Notes under the pieces: generated by a model | What the model was told of the DNA's origin: nothing | Databases searched by the model: none | The model's input: only the letters and a program-made list of their open reading frames with translations | Origin: Cesiribacter andamanensis AMV16 | GTDB taxonomy: Bacteria; Bacteroidota; Bacteroidia; Cytophagales; Cyclobacteriaceae | Reading direction: 5' to 3' | Assembly: GCF_000348925.1 (NCBI RefSeq) | Contig: NZ_AODQ01000029.1 | Location: 1-42,099 of the forward strand | DNA: 42,099 nucleotides | Shown: positions 27,061-39,200 of the stretch, piece after piece | How positions within the stretch are numbered: the first letter of the stretch is position 1 | Layout of the letters: the number at the start of each line of letters is the position of its first letter | Program-made: the position numbers and the translations under genes

Positions 27061-28563
27061 ATGCCTGTATTTGAGCCGAACACTATTTTTGCCGGGAGAT
27101 ATCGCTTAGAGCACCTGTTGGGTGAAGGTGGATTCTCGGAGGTCTGGAAAGCCAGCGACCTGATGGCCCATGAGGCAACAGTAGCCCTGAAGATCTACGC
27201 GCCTCAGCAGGGGCTGGATGAATGGGGTCTTCAACAGTTTAGAAACGAATTCGCCCTTACCCACAACCTCTCCCATCCGCACCTGCTAAAGGTAAACCAT
27301 TTTGATGTGGCCGATGGGTCACCCTATCTGCTGATGACCTACTGCCCCTACGGATCGCTGGGGGAAGGATTGCGCAAGGGAGAAACCTACAGCGAGCGGC
27401 AGGTAGCGCTGGTCATGAGCCAGATCGGGTCGGCCCTGGAAGAAATTCACCGGCAGCAGCCCTCCATCATCCATCAGGACATCAAGCCCGACAATATTCT
27501 GCTGCTGCAGCCGGACCTGTTCATGCTGGCCGATTTTGGCATCAGCAGCCGCCTTCGCACCACCCTTACCCACACGGCAGCTTCTCTGCAGGCCATAACC
27601 GTTGCCTATGCCCCACCCGAGCGTTTCGATCGGCACCCAGCCGCCGATGCCGCCAGCGACATCTTTTCGCTGGGCGTAAGCCTGTATGAGATGTGCACCG
27701 GTACCGTACCCTGGGAAGGGGCGGGAGGCCAGTGCCTGCTAAAGGGCGCGCGCATCCCCGCCCTGCCCCCTGCCTACTCCCCTGCCTTAAGTGCCATTCT
27801 GGAAGCCTGCATGGCAGCCGATCCCAGCAACAGGCCCAGCGCCAGCGCTATTTGCAAGCTGGGCAGCCAGTATCTTGAAACAGGTAGCTGGCCCGGAGCA
27901 GGAAAGAAAAACCGCATACGCCCCCTGAGCAAGACGCTGGTTTCAGGCCTGGCCACTGCGGCGGTGGCCCTGGTGGCTACCGCAGGTGTGGCTTTGTATG
28001 AGCTGGAGCCTGCAGGAGCCTCCCCCACGCCTGGTCAGGAAGAGTCCCTGGCTGGAAACCCAGCTGGAAGCGCTCATGACAGCCGCATACAGGAGCCTGG
28101 GAAGTCGGTTAGCCTGGAACCAATCACCCCCCCTATCGCCAGCAGCAGCCCAGCAAAAAAAGGGGTGCAGCCCCCTGGCCGGCATCAGGAGCCTGCCCGG
28201 CAGCAAGCCAGCCGGTCTTCTGCACAGCCCGGCAGCACCCGCTTTGCCGAAAAGCCCTTGCTGGTTCCCAAAGAGATGAGCGGCAACACCGGCACAGCAG
28301 CTGGCGGAGCGCCTTCAGCCGCAGCCGCCCGCCCGGCAGCCACAACGCCTGCCACAGGCCCTGCAAAAAAGCCAGACCGGATAGCGAGAAGCCCACAAAG
28401 CAGCAAAAGCAGCACAACTGCTACCAGCCGTCCCGCTACCTCCAACACAACCATTTCCAAAAAGAAAAAGCCCCTGTTTCAGCTTCGGCCAAAATCTAGC
28501 TCAGCCCCCAGGAAGAACCCCCATCACAAACGGGTGAAAAAGCTAAAGCGGCGCTTCTCCTAA
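27061..28563 (+). CDS. Hanks-type Ser/Thr protein kinase with membrane helix and basic tail
   Basis: 500 residues. The kinase domain (~13-275) is complete: glycine loop GEGGFSEVW (21-29), K44 (VALKIY), E63, catalytic loop H138-Q-D140-I-K142-PDN145, DFG at 158-160 and PPE in place of APE (186-188). The catalytic loop is HQD, not HRD, so regulation by activation-loop phosphorylation is less likely. A basic juxtamembrane stretch (KKNRIRPLSK) leads to one helix (~293-313). About 185 low-complexity residues (Pro/Ala/Ser/Gly/Gln) follow, ending in a very basic KKKKPLFQLRPK...HHKRVKKLKRRFS. No PASTA repeats. The outside tail could bind an acidic surface; that is inference. Confidence 0.9.
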   Translation: MPVFEPNTIFAGRYRLEHLLGEGGFSEVWKASDLMAHEATVALKIYAPQQGLDEWGLQQFRNEFALTHNLSHPHLLKVNHFDVADGSPYLLMTYCPYGSLGEGLRKGETYSERQVALVMSQIGSALEEIHRQQPSIIHQDIKPDNILLLQPDLFMLADFGISSRLRTTLTHTAASLQAITVAYAPPERFDRHPAADAASDIFSLGVSLYEMCTGTVPWEGAGGQCLLKGARIPALPPAYSPALSAILEACMAADPSNRPSASAICKLGSQYLETGSWPGAGKKNRIRPLSKTLVSGLATAAVALVATAGVALYELEPAGASPTPGQEESLAGNPAGSAHDSRIQEPGKSVSLEPITPPIASSSPAKKGVQPPGRHQEPARQQASRSSAQPGSTRFAEKPLLVPKEMSGNTGTAAGGAPSAAAARPAATTPATGPAKKPDRIARSPQSSKSSTTATSRPATSNTTISKKKKPLFQLRPKSSSAPRKNPHHKRVKKLKRRFS

Positions 28564-28629
28564 GGGACTATTTTGCGCCGGCCAGAAGGTAGCCAAGGCA
28601 GGCAGTGTATACCAGCAAAGAGATTTTGA

Positions 28630-29361
28630 TCAGGATTTTGCCCGTTTCAGGGCCCGCTCCAGCTCCTCTTCATGGGTAAGATCGAGCCGCAGAGGGGTGA
28701 GCGATACCCAGCCGTTTTCTACTGCCCACCGATCGGTATTTTCTTCCGTAATCTCTACCGGCACCACCGTAAACCAGTAATGCTGCCGCCCCATGGGGTC
28801 GGTGCCGGGCACTACCTTGCCATCGTAATGGCGCAGCGACTGCCGCACCCAGCGAAGCCCCTTTGCATTGCGGGGAATATTCACATTGATCAGGGAAAGA
28901 TCCTTTTGGGGCAGCAATAGCTCCAGGCATTCCCGCACATGGGGTTTGATGGCGCTAAAGTCGGGCTCCTCCCGGCTTACGGGCGTACTAAAGGCAATGC
29001 CCCTGAAGCCAAAGAGCACGGCCTGCTTGGCAGCAGCCAGGGTGCCCGAATGCCAGGCAGAATTGCCCAGGTTGGTGCCCAGGTTAATGCCCGACAGCAC
29101 AATATCTACCTGCTGCTCCCAATGAAAAAGCCCCAGCGCCACACAATCGGCCGGGGTGCCATTGACCCGGTACGCTTCAAAATCGCCTATGGCCGTAGGG
29201 CGATAGCGCAGGGGGGTATGGGCCGATATGGCATGGCCCATGGACGATTGTTCCACATCGGGGGCTACAATGCGCACCTGTCCGAACTCCCGGGCTACCT
29301 CCGCCAGGGCCAGCAGGCCCGGGCTGTAGATCCCATCATCATTTGCAATCAATATTCGCAT
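28630..29361 (-). CDS. surE: 5'/3'-nucleotidase SurE
   Basis: Metal-dependent phosphatase acting on nucleoside monophosphates in stationary-phase survival. It has 243 residues. Metal ligands D8 and D9 are in ILIANDDGI, S39/S40 in APDVEQSSMGHAIS, and N96 is in VLSGINLGTNLG. The motif YRVNGTPADCV and the YSGTVxxA-like AWHSGTLAAAKQA are present. Starts at ATG 29361, divergent from the lipid kinase gene (94 bases) and convergent with the Ser/Thr kinase. Confidence 0.96.
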   Translation of the reverse strand: MRILIANDDGIYSPGLLALAEVAREFGQVRIVAPDVEQSSMGHAISAHTPLRYRPTAIGDFEAYRVNGTPADCVALGLFHWEQQVDIVLSGINLGTNLGNSAWHSGTLAAAKQAVLFGFRGIAFSTPVSREEPDFSAIKPHVRECLELLLPQKDLSLINVNIPRNAKGLRWVRQSLRHYDGKVVPGTDPMGRQHYWFTVVPVEITEENTDRWAVENGWVSLTPLRLDLTHEEELERALKRAKS

Positions 29362-29455
29362 AGCATTTCGTTTAATTGGCTCAGCTCCTGTAGCGATAAC
29401 CTGACTGCTCCGGTTTCGTTTATCTCATTGCTCCCCATTCCCTAGTCAGCTGCGC

Positions 29456-30341
29456 ATGGCCATCCCCATAACCCTTGTTCACAATCCCGAAGCGGGCTTT
29501 GATCAGTAACCCCGCTCAACAACTTCTGGCTGCTCTGGAAGAGAAAGGCTTTCAGGCGCACTATTGTAATTACAAGACCGACGATTACGAGGCGCAGCTG
29601 CAGGATCCGGGCCAGCTGGTGGTGATTGCAGGCGGAGACGGCACCCTTCTGAAAGTGAGCAGGCATTTGGTAGGCAAGGGGGTACCCCTGGCCTTTTTAC
29701 CCCTGGGCACTGCCAATAATATTGCCACCCAGCTGGGTATCAGCGGGCCGCCCGCAGTACTCATCCGGCACTGGGACCTCTCCCGCCGCAAAGCCCTGGA
29801 TGTAGGGCTAATGGAAAAGCCCGGCGCACAGGACTATTTCCTGGAATCGGCCGGCTTTGGACTGCTTCCTCACCTGGGCGCAGAACACTCCAAAGATACA
29901 TCCGGCACCCGCACACAGGAAGCCGAGCTGCAGGCTGCCCGCCAGCAGCTGCTGAAACTGCTGCGTACCCAACAGGCCGATACCGCCAGGCTAGTGCTTG
30001 ACGGGTACCCGCTGGAGGGGCGCTACCTGCTGGTACAGGTCATGAACATGGGCTATACCGGCCCCCGCCTTGCGCTGGCACCGGGTGCCGATGCCAGCGA
30101 TGGCCTGCTGGATGTGGTGCTGGTGCGGGAAGAAGAACGCCAGCTGCTGCAGCAGTACCTCTCCGCCATTCAGAAGGGCGATCTGCCCCGCGGCTCCCTG
30201 CCCGTACACCGAGCCAAAAGCCTGAGCATACGCTGGAGCGGCCGCCACCATTATGATGGCATTGAGATGCACGATAGCCCCTCTGCGCTTACGATCCAGT
30301 TCAGTCTTATTCCCAAGGGGCTGGAGGTGCTGAGCAGTTGA
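29456..30341 (+). CDS. Diacylglycerol-kinase-like lipid kinase, frameshifted near the N-terminus
   Basis: Phosphorylates a lipid hydroxyl with ATP (DAGK catalytic family; exact lipid unknown). The family N-terminus ITLVHNPEAG is encoded from ATG 29456, but that frame stops at 29507-29509. The rest continues in the next frame from about 29501 (ISNPAQQLLAALEEKGF). One base too many near 29498-29508 explains this; removing a T from the TTT run or before AAC restores the frame. Visible marks are VVIAGGDGTLLKV (nucleotide loop), FLPLGTANNIA, SAGFGLLPHLG and a C-terminal VHRAKSLSIRW...YDGIEM. About 294 residues when repaired, normal for the family. A TTG start at 29475 would lose the first strand. 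Confidence 0.85.
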
Positions 30342-30539
30342 CTCCGCATAGCGGCCGCTTTCGGCAAAGTTTTAGCTTCTCCTCATCACCAGACCATAGA
30401 AAGGTATCCGCCACGTCCACCAGCCAGTGCAGCCCGGGAAATAGCGGAACAGTTTATCGATTTTCAGCCCAATCTTTCCGATATTGACGCTAGCGGGATC
30501 TGCCCGGCACGATTTTTCCCCACCAAGCCCCTCTTTTTT

Positions 30540-31427
30540 ATGGACGAGATCAAAAAAGAAAACATCAGGCAGGAGGTATTTGACCTCTATGATGACTATG
30601 CCCACAACCAGATAGACCGGCGGGAATTTCTGGAAAAACTATCGGCCTATGCCGTAGGCGGCCTTACAGTTGCCTCGCTCATGAGCTTTGTAATGCCCAA
30701 CTATACGGGTACGCTGCAGATCTCTACGGATGATCCGCGGCTGAGCACTTCTTATATCTCCTACCCCTCCCCAAAAGGGGGTGGCACCATCAAAGGCCTT
30801 TTATCAAAACCGGCAAACGCAACTGGAAAGCTGGGCGGCATTGTGGTGGTACATGAAAACCGCGGCTTGAACCCCTATATAGAGGATGTAGGCCGCCGGG
30901 CTGCCCTGGCCGGCTTTATCTCCCTTGCTCCGGATGCCCTTACCCCCCTGGGCGGTTACCCCGGAAATGACGACGAGGGCCGGGCCCTGCAAAGCAAGCG
31001 GGACCGACATGAAATGCTGGAAGATTTTATCGCCGCCTATGCGCATTTAAAGGCACATCCCGACTGCAACGGAAAGGTGGGCGTGGTGGGCTTTTGTTTT
31101 GGCGGCTGGATCTCCAACATGATGGCCGTGCGCCTGCCGGAACTGGCCGCAGCCGTACCCTTTTATGGGGGGCAACCCGCTGCAGAAGACGTGCCTGCCA
31201 TACAGGCGCCGCTGCTGCTACACTATGCCGAGCTGGATGGGCGTGTAAACGAGGGGTGGCCGGCTTATGAAGCTGCCCTGAAGGCAAACAACAAGGCCTA
31301 TACCGCCCATATGTACCCCGGGGTAAACCATGGCTTCCATAATGACAGCACCCCGCGCTACGACAAAGCGGCTGCCGAGCTCGCCTGGCAACGCACCATT
31401 GATTTTTTCAGGCAGCACCTGAGCTGA
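30540..31427 (+). CDS. Dienelactone hydrolase family protein with Tat-type N-terminus
   Basis: Alpha/beta hydrolase of 295 residues. Residues ~25-55 ([23 protein letters not shown]) match a twin-arginine signal or anchor, preceded by a ~27-residue polar segment. The catalytic triad is in the usual places: nucleophile Cys in GFCFGGW, Asp in YAELDGRV, His in GVNHGFHND; the helper Glu is in VVHENRGLN. It probably hydrolyses ester or lactone bonds in the periplasm; substrate unknown. Starts at ATG 30540, monocistronic, and ends 40 bases from the convergent DUF808 gene. Confidence 0.92.
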   Translation: MDEIKKENIRQEVFDLYDDYAHNQIDRREFLEKLSAYAVGGLTVASLMSFVMPNYTGTLQISTDDPRLSTSYISYPSPKGGGTIKGLLSKPANATGKLGGIVVVHENRGLNPYIEDVGRRAALAGFISLAPDALTPLGGYPGNDDEGRALQSKRDRHEMLEDFIAAYAHLKAHPDCNGKVGVVGFCFGGWISNMMAVRLPELAAAVPFYGGQPAAEDVPAIQAPLLLHYAELDGRVNEGWPAYEAALKANNKAYTAHMYPGVNHGFHNDSTPRYDKAAAELAWQRTIDFFRQHLS

Positions 31428-31467
31428 CCACCCAGGGCAGGCTTAGGGCTGTGTGGCATGTGCTCCC

Positions 31468-32385
31468 TTAAAGAGCTTTTTTCAAAAGTGTTACCCCCTT
31501 ATCAATGAAAAATCCCAGCACCAGACCCCCTATGGCCGAAACAACAACCTTGGCCAGCCAGCCCAGCGCCGGCCACTCGGCCAGGGAATGCCCTATATCA
31601 TCCAGCGCATGGCTGGTGTAGGGAATGCCATGGGCAATGATTTCGGCACCTACCCAAAGCATGGCAGCCGTTCCCACATAGCCAAGAATTTTCAGAAAAT
31701 GGGGCATAAACTTCACAATGCCTTCCCCCAGCTTTCTAAGCTGCGGACGTTGGCTCCTTTTGGCCAGGTGCACCCCAAAATCATCGGCTTTTACAATCAG
31801 CCCTACAAACCCATATACTGCCAGTGTGATAAAAAGCGCTACACAGATCATCACCACAATCTGGGTAAGCAGGGCATCTTCCGCTACGGTGGCATACGCA
31901 ATGGCCATAATTTCCGCAGACAGGATCAGATCTGTGCGCACTGCGCCTGTCACCCGCTCCTTTTCCAGCTCCTCAGGGGTGATCACTTTTACTGCTGCCT
32001 GCTGGCTATCAGGGTTTTCAGCATGTGACGTGCTGAACATGGAGTGGACCTTTTCATAGCCCTCATAGCATAAAAAGGCGCCGCCCAGCATTAATATGGG
32101 CGGAATTGCCCAGGGAGCAAAGAATCCCAGCAGCAGGGCCGCCGGGCTGAGCAGGACTAGTTTGTTGAACAGGGATTTTTTTGCGATCTGAAAAATAATG
32201 GACAGCTCCCTTGAGGGATCCAGGCCTACCACATATTTGGGCGTAACTGCCGTATCGTCTATCACAATTCCCGATACTTTGCCCGTTGTTTTTGCCACCT
32301 GCGTGGGTACATCGTCCAGGCTAGCCGCACTTACTTTCACCAGGGCAGCTACATCATCCAATAAGGCCAGAAGTCCAGAAGCCAT
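31468..32385 (-). CDS. DUF808 family (YedI-like) membrane protein
   Basis: 305 residues from ATG 32385 (MASGLLALLDDVAAL, the usual DUF808 start); an upstream frame adds only unrelated residues. The N-terminal ~70 residues are soluble with ASLDDVPTQVAKTTGKVSGIVIDDTAVTP, typical of the family. About five to six membrane helices follow, with LLFLGGAFLCYEG-like MLGGAFLCYEGYEK, EKERVTGAVRTDLILSAEIMAI, and the C-terminal GLVLGFFIDKGV. Inner membrane, function unknown. It lies 222 bases beyond the permease-peptidase gene on the same strand. Confidence 0.92.
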   Translation of the reverse strand: MASGLLALLDDVAALVKVSAASLDDVPTQVAKTTGKVSGIVIDDTAVTPKYVVGLDPSRELSIIFQIAKKSLFNKLVLLSPAALLLGFFAPWAIPPILMLGGAFLCYEGYEKVHSMFSTSHAENPDSQQAAVKVITPEELEKERVTGAVRTDLILSAEIMAIAYATVAEDALLTQIVVMICVALFITLAVYGFVGLIVKADDFGVHLAKRSQRPQLRKLGEGIVKFMPHFLKILGYVGTAAMLWVGAEIIAHGIPYTSHALDDIGHSLAEWPALGWLAKVVVSAIGGLVLGFFIDKGVTLLKKAL

Positions 32386-32607
32386 AAACCGTGTATAGAG
32401 ATAAAAAAACCAATACTTGTTGCTCCCTTCCAAAAGCCAGATAGCCGGGAGCCTGGGCTGCTGTGGGCGAGCCTCGCAAAATAATGATTATCTGCACAAG
32501 TTGGCTGGTGCAGGGGGCTCCCTGCTGATAATTCCGGCACTTTTTCCGCATCCCCTTCCCCTGGAGCGGCAGCACGCTATCCTGGTTGAAGGAATTACCT
32601 GGCCTGC

Positions 32608-35600
32608 TTAGTCAATGATACTGGGCGGCTCCTCGGCTATCCCCGCCTGCTGTACCTTCCGGATATTATCGTCCAGGTTCAGGTCAATGAGCAGGTAGCG
32701 GGGGTCAAGCCCGGCACGGACAGGCTTGGCCGGCACGGTCAGGACAAGGGTTTGCTCCCCCGAGCGGATGCGGTGCTTCTGCAGGTAGAGGGGGGTGCCG
32801 GAAGCCTCGCCCGATCCGAAAACACCCACTTCTACCCAGTCATTCATGGGTACGCCAGTCTCAGCACCGGTGCTGTCGACCAGCACTTTATGGGCCTGCA
32901 GGCGCAGGTGAACCTGCCAGCTGCCGGACTCAAGCTGCTGCACCTCCGCCTGGCTGGTCTTTAGCTGCCAGTAGAGGTTTTTCTCAAAATAATCTTCCAG
33001 CAGGTTCTGGAGCGAGTCTGGGGTAGCGGCCTGCAGCTCCCGGTAAAGATCGAGTGAGGTGGCAAAAGGGGGAGTGCCCGAACCGTATTGTGCAATCAAC
33101 CGCCGGAGTGCTGCATGTACCGGCGCTTTGCCCATGTATTCGGTAAGGGCATGCAGGGCAAGGGGTCCTTTGCGATACCCTATGAAGGCATCGGCCGCCT
33201 GCAGCAGCGGAGCTGTGGCGCGGGAGCGGGGCACTTCATATGATTTTCGCCACATGCTCAGCAGTTTTTCGGCATGGGCCTCGCCATATTCTTCTTCCAC
33301 AAGTTGCAGGGCGGAGTAGTTGGCAAGGGTTTCAGACACGACTATACCCCCTGCCACCTGTGCAGGCAGCAGCTGTGCCGCACCCCACCACTGGTGTGCA
33401 ACTTCGTGCGCTATGGGAAAATAGATGAGGTCCAGCGCCCAGGGGTTGTCCTTCAGGTTGGAGAAGGTAAACGACTCGCCATAATCAATGGTAGTAGGCT
33501 CGGCGTTCAGTTCTCCTGCATAGCCCGAGCGCTCAACAAGGGTCAGGTGGCGATAGGGGTAGGGCCCGAACATCCGGCTAAAGTAGGTAAGGGAAGCCTG
33601 CGCACTGGTTGCCATCCGGGCAATGTGCTCGGCATGCCCCGGGTGGTAATAGAGGCGGATATCCACCAGCTGCCCCGACGCAGGATCTTTCCACTGCACC
33701 TCATGGGTAGCATAAGCTGCGGAGAAAAAGGAGTAGGTATTGCGGATGGGCGCGCTGGTAGCATAGTGAAAGAAGCGGCCGCCCCCCTTCGGTCCAGTGC
33801 CGCAGCAGCTGGCCCGGGCCCACCGCCAGCTGACCTTCTTCAGTGCTCACCACCGCTTCAAAATCAATCAGCTCCTGGCCGGGCATGATCTGCCATGTCC
33901 GGGTGCTGTCGTAGAGAGAGGGCATACTCCAGGGCCCCAGTCCGTATTGCTGGCGCTGCCCGTTATCCCGGAGCTCGCGCTGCGGCTGATAGCCTATGCC
34001 CGGCAACCACTCGTAATTGATGAGGTAGCTGCCATTTTGGATCACCGAAGCCCTAATTCCGCTATGCGAAAAGCCCTGTGCCTGGTACTGGACCCGGAAG
34101 CTGAGGCGCAGGGAATCGCCCGGCTGTAGCGGCCTCTCCAGCCTGTAGAGGTTGTGGCCCAGCACCCTGTCTTCCAGCAGGGGGGTAAAGGGCCTGTCAA
34201 GATGCAGGTCAGAGGTTATGACCCCCTCAGCCGTAGCCAGGTGCAGGGTGTCAATCGCCTGCCCGCTCTCATTTACCAGCAGGTAGGTAGCCTGCACATC
34301 GGCTTTCCGCTGGCTGGGATGCAGATCAAGCTGCAGGCTGACGGCCCGTAGCAGGGGTTGCGGCAGGTGCTTATACCGTCCATACTGCAGCTCGTAGCGG
34401 GCGTTGCGTTCTGTGCGCTCAGCAGCTGTTGTATAGGCATTCAGCACATTGGTGTTGTAATAGATATAGCCGCCAGTAAGCCCTATACCCCCTAAAGCTA
34501 CAGCCGCCACTGCAAGTGTGAAGCGGCTAAGGCGCTGGCGGGCTAGCTGCAGGCGCATGCGGAGGCTGGGCGTTGCACTACGCATCCACAAGAGACGCCC
34601 CCCAACGGCCAGCAATAGCGCCCAGGCCAGCCAGTAGCCCTTAAACCAGAGCCAGGGACCCAGATGGGGATCAAAGCCGCGCATGTCCGTATAGGACCAG
34701 CCCGGATCAGAGGCATAGATCAACAGCTTATGCTCAAGGCCAATCTTTGCCGGAAACACCAGCACCAGGTAGATCAGCAGCATTGCCCCATGGCCCAGGT
34801 ACTTCTGGTTCACCAGCACATGCACCACCAGGGCCAGCAGGGCAAACAGCAGGTACTCCACTAGCTGAAAGCCAAAAAGCGCCTGCAGCAGCACCCCCGG
34901 CTGCAGCTGCTGATACCCCATGCTGAGCGGAATGAGCAGGCCGGCCAGCAGCAAAAAGCCAAGCCAAACCAGTACAATCCCCGCAAGCCCGCAAAACTTG
35001 CCCAGCAACAGGCTCCACTCCGATACCGGCGCTGTATCGGACAGGCTGTGCATGCCCCAGTCCCGCTCCCGCCAGACCAGCTCCCCGGCATAAAAGACAA
35101 TCAGGACCGGGATGATAAGGAGCGGCGTTTGACTATCCCTCAGGGGAGCAGTAAGCATTCCCAGCAGGTTCATGACGGTGGGATACTGCGGCCCCCCCCT
35201 GAACTCCAGGTACTCCACGGCAAATAGGATCATCTGCGCCGTTAAGAGGCCCACGATGAGGAGTCCACCCCTGCTTTTGGCAATCATTCGAAAGGATGAG
35301 CCCGCAATGGCTGCTGTCTGCCGCAGCCCAGTGGCCAGCCCGAAGGAAGGGGTGAGCGGAGGAACCAGGAGGGCAGCTCCTTCCCTGGTATTGACCGGGA
35401 CTGCCAGGGGGCTAGGCCCATTTTTTCGGAAGCGGATCCTGCTCCACCAGGGACTGGAAACCGCATGAACAAATTGGAAACGGAGGTAGGCAACGGCAAG
35501 GGCGCCCACCGCCAGACTAAGCCAAATCAGACGGTTCCAGAGAAATGAGCCCTCCAGCTCCAGGAGGCGGTTATTCTTTTCATAGCTCGTCCACGTATCC

Positions 35601-36253
35601 AGCCCGCCAATAAGGGTGATTCCCAGGGGATCGATCAGCTTTACCAGTTCCCAATTACCGCTGAGCTTGCCGGCCAGCGTACCCATGATGGGGAACGCAA
35701 CGGGAAAGAGCAGAATGCTGGCAATGTAGGCCACAATAGCGTTGCGCTCCAGTACGGCAGCAGAAAACTGCCAGGCCGTACCAATGAAGGCCAGCGGCAG
35801 GGACAGGTAGCCGTAGGTGGTTAGCACCGCCTCGGGCCTGAAGGGGCCAAGCAATGCGGGATCGACCGACCTGAGGGTAAAGCTGGCGTAAAAGCTAAGG
35901 GGAATGGCCAGGTGCAGGAGCGCATTCAGCAGGAAGGCCGCTGCAAAGCGACCGCCCAGGTAAGCTGCTTTGTGCACAGGGGCTGTGTAGGTAAGGGCGT
36001 GCATGCGGGTGTGCACATCCCGTGCCGCCGCATGGCCGGCAATGGCCCCTGCCGTCAGCAGCCAGAGTACGCTGGTAAATACGGTTACAAAGATCAGGAA
36101 AGAGGGAGCATTTAGAAAAACGCTGCTATCGGAGGGATTGCCAATGGCTGAGAAGAAGAGCGGAAACAGAAGAGCTAAACCCAGATAGATCCAGGTAGCC
36201 CCCTGGCGTAGCTGGTAGGCCAGTTCAAATCGAATGATTGTCCAGAATTTCAT
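32608..36253 (-). CDS. ABC-2-type permease fused to M1-like metallopeptidase, copy 2, frameshifted
   Basis: Membrane protein of about 1214 residues when repaired, a tandem paralogue of the gene at 36257-39895. The N-terminal ~590 residues form two ABC-2-like membrane halves, then comes a helix (~570-590). The outside part has an M1 N-domain-like beta region and a peptidase domain with HEVAHQWW (H~949) and a downstream SETLA Glu 20 residues on, plus the YRKGPLALHAL helix. The frame breaks in a C6 run at 33782-33787 (G6 in the mRNA). With five G the chain reads WTEGGGRFFHYATSAP, matching copy 1 (WTKGGRRFFHYRTDAP). ATG 36253, three bases after copy 1. Classical GAMEN is absent. Confidence 0.88.
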
Positions 36254-36256
36254 GGG

Positions 36257-39200
36257 CTACTCCTTTTTTTGTTGGCTTAGGCGCTTAGCGGCTGCCGGTG
36301 CCTGCGCCTGCTCAGGTACTACCGGCTGCACATTGTCTTCCCGCTTTGGATCGATCAGCAGGTTGTAGGGGTCCAGACCGGCACGCGCGGGTTGCTCAGG
36401 CAGGCTTAGGGTAAGAGTCTGCCGGCCGGTATGGATCCGATGTTTCTGCCGGTAGAGCGGCGCCTGTGCGGCACCCCCTTTCTGAGAGGCAAAGAGGGCC
36501 AGGTCTACCCAATCCATCATGGGTACCTCGCGTTCTACCCCTGCGCTGTCAAACACCAGCTTGCGGGCCTGTACCTCCAGCCTAACCTGCCAGTTGCCCT
36601 CGGGTGTGGGGCTTGCCGTGGCCTGCTCCACCTTGAGCTCCCAATGGGTATTTACCTCAAAAAGATCATGCAGCAGGTACTGCAGCGAATCGGGTGTTTC
36701 GGCCTGCAGCCCGGCATACAGATCAAGCGTAGTGGCCAGGGGGGCGGCCGGTGCCTGGTACTTTTCCAGCAGGCGCCGCAGGGCCCTGTTTACCTGCGCC
36801 TCACCGATGTACTCGCTTAAGGCATAGAGGGCAAAAGGACCCCTGCGGTAGGACATGTAGGGATCCAGGCCCCGCAGCAGGGGTTCGCCCCGGCGGATCT
36901 CCTTCCGGTAGGGTTGGTGCATCCAGCTCAGAAATCGCCTGAAATGCGCCTCCCCTTTTGCGGTTTCCACCACCTTCATGGCATAGTACCAGGCCAGGCT
37001 TTCGGACATCACCGGGGCCCCTTCTACGGGAGCATAGGGCACGGTCCACTGGTGCGCCAGTTCATGCGCCACTACTGCAAATGGCACATCCGGAGTTTCT
37101 TCGTCTCCCATGGGCTGCCAGAGGGAAAAGCCCTCGGCATAGGTGATCATGCTGGCATCGGCATGCATGCCCGTACCCCTGCCCGGGCGCTCTACAAAGG
37201 TTAAAAAGCTGTAGGGATACGGACCGAAGTGACGGGTATAATAGGTAAGAGAAGCATGTATGCTCTCCAGCATGCGCTCAAGCTGTGCCGTGCGCCCTGG
37301 CTGGTGGTAAAGACGAATGGTGATGGTTTGCCCGCTTCTGTCGGGGTTTGTCCACAGTGCTTCCTGCACGGCATAGCGGGCAGAAAAAAAGGCCCATTCG
37401 CCCCCAAGGGGGGCATCGGTACGGTAGTGAAAAAAGCGGCGTCCCCCTTTGGTCCAGCTACCCAGCAGCGCTCCCGGCGCTACCGCTACCTGTTCTGCGC
37501 TGGTACTCACTACGGCTTCAAAGGCGATGCCGCCTCCGCGCCTTTCCCGGGCCTTCTCATCATACAGAGAGGCAATGATGGGGCGCGGGGGCAGGCCATG
37601 CGCCCGCCGGTCAGGGGCATTGAGCAGTTCCCTACCGGACTGATAGCCAATGGCCGGCAGCCAGCTGTTGGTAAAATAGGTGCCGTTGGCTGCCAGGGAG
37701 GGATCAATGCCGCTTTCGCTAAAGCCATTTGCTTTTTTTAGCAGCTGAAAATGCAGCTGTAGCGAGTCCCCGGGCTGCAGGGGGGTCTCTAGCCTGTAGA
37801 TGCGGTAGTGGAGCTGCTCATCGGCAAGCAGCTGGCTGGCCGGGCGGTCAAACGCCAGGGCGCGGGTCTCAACAGCCCCTGCAGTGGCCACATGAATGGA
37901 ATCAATCGGCTCCGGGCTGCTGTTGAGCAGGCGGTACGTACCCCGGATCTCCGCCCTACGCTCGTCGGGGTAAATGGCTACCTGGAGACGGGCGGCGCTC
38001 AGACGGGGTTGGGCGCTGGCGGCAAAGCGGCCGTACCGCTGCTCATAAGCGGCCTGCCGGGCTTTCTTTTCGGAGGTGGTGAGGTACTCGTTTCGCACAT
38101 TGGTGGTGTAGAAGATCCATCCCCCCAGCAGCAGCACAGCCCCTGCCGCTACCATACCCGCATAGGCCGTTGCGCCCCGGAAGCGTCCGGGAGCCTGCCG
38201 AAGCCGCAGCAGCAGACTGTTTTTTCTGCCCCGTACCCAGAGCAGCTTTGCCCCCACCGCCAGCAGCAGCGCCCAGGCCAGCCAGTAGCCCTTAAACCAG
38301 AACCAGGGCTCCAGGGAGGGGCCAAAGCCGCGCATATCCGTATACGACCAGCCCGAACTTGCACCCCAGATCAGCAGGTTATGCTCGATGCCAAAGAGCG
38401 AGGCCATGGCAATGAACACAAAGGCAATAACGGCCACCAGGTGACCAATGTACTTCTGGTCTACCACCACATGCAGCACCAGGGCCAGCAGGGCAAACAG
38501 CAGGTAGTCCAGAAACTGTATGCCCAGCATGATCTTCAGGTACAGGCTGGGTTCATACTCTCTATAGCCCAGTAGGGTCTGGGCAAGCATTCCCGCCCCA
38601 CTCTGCAGGCAGAGGAACAGCAACAGCATCAGGGCAAGCCCCAGGAACTTGCCCAAAAGGGGCGCCCAATCAGAGCCGGGCATGCTGTGGGCAATCTCCC
38701 CCATGCGGGCCTCGCGCTCCCGCCATACCAGCTCCCCGGCGAAGTAGACAATCAGAAAAGGAACGATCACCCAGCGGCTAAGCTCATCTGAAAGCGAACC
38801 CGTTAATTCATAAATAATATTGATGGTCGTGGGCACCAGCGGAACACCCCTTGATTCCATCTGATCGAGCAGCACCGGCAGTGTCATCAGGGGCAGCATA
38901 CCCAGCAGGGCAAACTCGCCCCAGCTAAAGGCAAGTGCGTTGAAGGACGTACGGGCAATAAGCAGCGTCTGGCGGGCCTGAAGGGCAAGCCCAAAATGCC
39001 GGGGCACCTGGGGAATCGAAAGGGCATTACGCTCAGGATTCTGGGAGTGCGGGGCAAGCGCCTGTTTCTTCCCTTTGCGCCACCCCCAGCCGCCCTCCCT
39101 GGGATGAGCAAAGCGAAAGCTCAGGTACGTACCGGCCAGCGCTATACCCCCGATGCCCAGCCAGAAGAGGCGGTTCTGTAGCAGCATGCCTTCCAGCTGC

